Under the pieces are notes generated by a model. That model was not told the origin of the DNA and did no database searches. It saw nothing but the letters and a program-made list of their open reading frames with translations. A stretch of DNA of 64,000 bases from Stenotrophomonas pavanii (lineage in GTDB: Bacteria > Pseudomonadota > Gammaproteobacteria > Xanthomonadales > Xanthomonadaceae): contig NZ_FNFQ01000015.1 in assembly GCF_900101175.1 (NCBI RefSeq), positions 1 to 64,000 on the forward strand, read 5' to 3'. Positions 62,489 through 64,000 of this stretch are shown here, piece after piece. Positions within the stretch are counted from its first letter, which is position 1. Every line of letters starts with the position of its first letter. The position numbers and the translations under genes are program-made.

Positions 62489-63540
62489 TCCGCCTGTTCG
62501 CCATCGCCGTTGCCCTGCTGCTGGCCCTGCCGGTGCTGGCCGCGCCGGGTGAGGTGCGCCGCTTCCCGGCACAGGCAAGGACCACCGCGCAGCTGCGCAT
62601 CCACGGTACGACCGATATCGAAGTGTTCGCAGTGGTCATCGCCGACTACCAGCGCCTGCACCCGGGTACCGAGGTGGTGTACGAGGACATCATCACCCAG
62701 GACCTGTACGCGCGGTACCTGCACGACCGTACGGGACCGGCCTCGCCGGACCTGCTGATCTCCAGCGGCATGGACCTGCAGACCAAGCTGGTCAACGATG
62801 GCCACGCGCTGCCGCACCGCTCGGCGCAGACCGCCGTGTTGCCGGCTTGGGCGCAGTGGCGCAGCGAGGCGTTCGGGATCAGCTATGAGCCGGTGGTGAT
62901 GGTGTACAACACCCGCGCGCTGCCGGCGGCGCAGGTACCGCACACGCGCCGCCAGCTGCTCGACCGGCTGCGCGCCGAGGGCGCACCGCTGCGCGGCAAG
63001 GTCGGCACCTATGACATCGAGCGCAGCAGTGTCGGCTACCTGCTGGCGACACAGGATGCGCAGCGCGGCAGCATTGCCGGTGCGCTGCTGGGCGCACTCG
63101 GCGACAACGATGTGGTGCGCGAGGAGCGCACCGGCGTGCTGCTGGACAGGGTGGCCAGCGGCCAGCTGTCGCTGGCCTACAACGTGCTTGGCTCCTACGC
63201 ACAGGCCCGCATCGACGCAGGCGCGCCCCTGGGCATCATCGAACCCGAGGACTACACGCTGGTGGTGCTGCGCACCGCGGTGATTCCGCGTACCGGCCCG
63301 CATCCGGAGGAGGCGCGGCGTTTCCTCGACTACCTGCTGTCGCCGCGTGGCCAGCAGGTGCTGTCGCGGGAAGCGCGCCTGATGCCGATCGTGACCGGTA
63401 ATGCGCGTGGCGACCATGCGCCTGGGCGCAGCCGCCGCCCGATCCAGCTGGGCCCAGGCCTGCTGGTGTACCTGGATGCGCTCAAGCGCCGCCAGTTCCT
63501 CGATGCCTGGCGCAGCAGCGTCGAGCCGGCCGGGCGCTGA
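62485..63540 (+). CDS. periplasmic substrate-binding protein of ABC type
   Basis: A 351-residue solute-binding protein of the Fbp/type II family, with a Sec signal (to about 20, LPVLAAPG). Seen: LRIHGTTDIEVFAVVIADYQRLHPGTEVVYED, PDLLISSGMDLQTKLVNDG and RRFLDYLLSPRGQQVLSR. No ABC permease or ATPase is nearby. The gene start overlaps the TctE-like kinase stop by four bases, so it likely works as a sensor partner of the kinase rather than a transporter part; this is inference. Confidence 0.9.
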   Translation: MIRLFAIAVALLLALPVLAAPGEVRRFPAQARTTAQLRIHGTTDIEVFAVVIADYQRLHPGTEVVYEDIITQDLYARYLHDRTGPASPDLLISSGMDLQTKLVNDGHALPHRSAQTAVLPAWAQWRSEAFGISYEPVVMVYNTRALPAAQVPHTRRQLLDRLRAEGAPLRGKVGTYDIERSSVGYLLATQDAQRGSIAGALLGALGDNDVVREERTGVLLDRVASGQLSLAYNVLGSYAQARIDAGAPLGIIEPEDYTLVVLRTAVIPRTGPHPEEARRFLDYLLSPRGQQVLSREARLMPIVTGNARGDHAPGRSRRPIQLGPGLLVYLDALKRRQFLDAWRSSVEPAGR

Positions 63541-63568
63541 CGCGGCGACCTGCCCGTACAATGGCGGC

Positions 63569-64000
63569 ATGAGCGAATACACCATCCTGATCGCCGATGA
63601 CCACCCGCTGCTGCGTTCGGCGGTGGTGCAGTCACTGCGGCAGAGCCTGCCGCTGGCGCAGGTGCGCGAGGTGGCCAGTGCCGATGCGTTGGCCGAGGCG
63701 CTCGACGCACAGCCGGACGTGGACCTGGTGCTGCTCGACCTGACCATGCCTGGCGCCCATGGTTTTTCCGCGCTGCTGCACGTGCGTGGCTCGCATCCGG
63801 ACATCCCGGTGGTGATCCTCTCGTCCAACGACCACCCGCGGGTAATCCGCCGCGCCCAGCAGTTCGGCGCGGCCGGTTTCATCCCGAAGTCGGCCCCTGC
63901 CGAAACCATCGGCGAGGCCGTGCAGGCAGTGCTCGACGGCGGCCTGTGGTTCCCGGCGATGGCCGCCGAGCGCTCGGAGGCCGACGCGTTGCTGGCCAGC
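63569..64000 (+). CDS. NarL/LuxR-type response regulator, 3' truncated by window
   Basis: At least 144 residues, cut by the window end. The receiver has ILIADDHPLLRSAVVQSLRQ, phospho-acceptor Asp in DLVLLDLTMPG, Ser in VVILSSND and Lys in AGFIPKSAPAETI. The DNA-binding domain is not in the window; a LuxR HTH is expected from receiver type. ATG 63569 is 28 bases after the binding-protein gene stop, so it may belong to the same operon. Confidence 0.9.
   Translation, partial: MSEYTILIADDHPLLRSAVVQSLRQSLPLAQVREVASADALAEALDAQPDVDLVLLDLTMPGAHGFSALLHVRGSHPDIPVVILSSNDHPRVIRRAQQFGAAGFIPKSAPAETIGEAVQAVLDGGLWFPAMAAERSEADALLAS

Noticed and set aside
61474..63909. 811-codon minus-strand frame over the TctE-like and binding-protein genes
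   Set aside because: Antisense artefact of GC-rich coding; both plus-strand genes have full family motifs and coupled overlaps.

Overview
The window (about 67% GC, tightly packed, both strands used) looks like chromosome of the Stenotrophomonas maltophilia complex (Xanthomonadaceae). The strongest sign is the many GTAG-headed palindromes of the SMAG type (core gccggccgctggccggc), the REP family typical of S. maltophilia. Gene content agrees: several TonB-dependent receptors, tandem DsbA proteins beside cytochrome c4 and EngB, plant-type glutamate-cysteine ligase and a glutaredoxin-rhodanese fusion. I saw no rRNA, tRNA, CRISPR array, integrase or intact insertion sequence. The assignment rests on pattern recognition, not on a database search.

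Layout. 1-6.3 kb: an autotransporter, a small unknown gene with an unusual leader containing a 16-bp inverted repeat, an S41 peptidase with an overlapping zinc-ribbon gene, and a HigB/HigA toxin-antitoxin pair with a palindromic operator. 6.3-10.9 kb: SseB-like protein, CCA-adding enzyme, lytic transglycosylase and a lone ExbD. 10.9-17.2 kb: an AT-richer secreted unknown and two TonB-dependent receptors, one siderophore-type with a Fur-box-like site. 17.3-20.2 kb: M23 peptidase, Lrp regulator divergent from an EamA exporter, and an EEP-family phosphodiesterase. 20.2-28 kb: two DsbA proteins, cytochrome c4, EngB, a metallo-beta-lactamase-fold protein, AraC regulator, VIT-family transporter and GshA.

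28-36.6 kb: a zinc alcohol dehydrogenase and an old-yellow-enzyme reductase, each divergent from a LysR regulator, then a formaldehyde detoxification operon (frmR, frmA, a yqcC-like gene, frmB) that uses the glutathione to whose synthesis GshA contributes. 36.6-37.8 kb: seven tandem copies of a ~172-bp unit, each holding a head-to-head SMAG pair. 37.8-53.9 kb: a membrane diguanylate cyclase, a DUF3916 protein, DegV, a thiol-fold isomerase, a two-gene amidohydrolase operon, AMP nucleosidase, DUF924, the glutaredoxin fusion, a polysaccharide deacetylase, a methyltransferase/GDSL/aminotransferase group, RsgA and a QEGLA-motif protein.

53.9-54.3 kb: two inverted copies of a structured element with a conserved 52-nt core enclosed by perfect stems whose sequence differs between copies. 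I do not recognise this element; it is the strongest novelty candidate here. 54.3-64 kb: a third TonB-dependent receptor, an acetoacetyl-CoA-reductase-like gene, a CitMHS citrate transporter, an OprP-type porin, and divergently a TctD/TctE-like two-component system with an overlapping periplasmic binding protein and a NarL-type regulator cut by the window edge. This last block is probably a carboxylate sensing and uptake locus.
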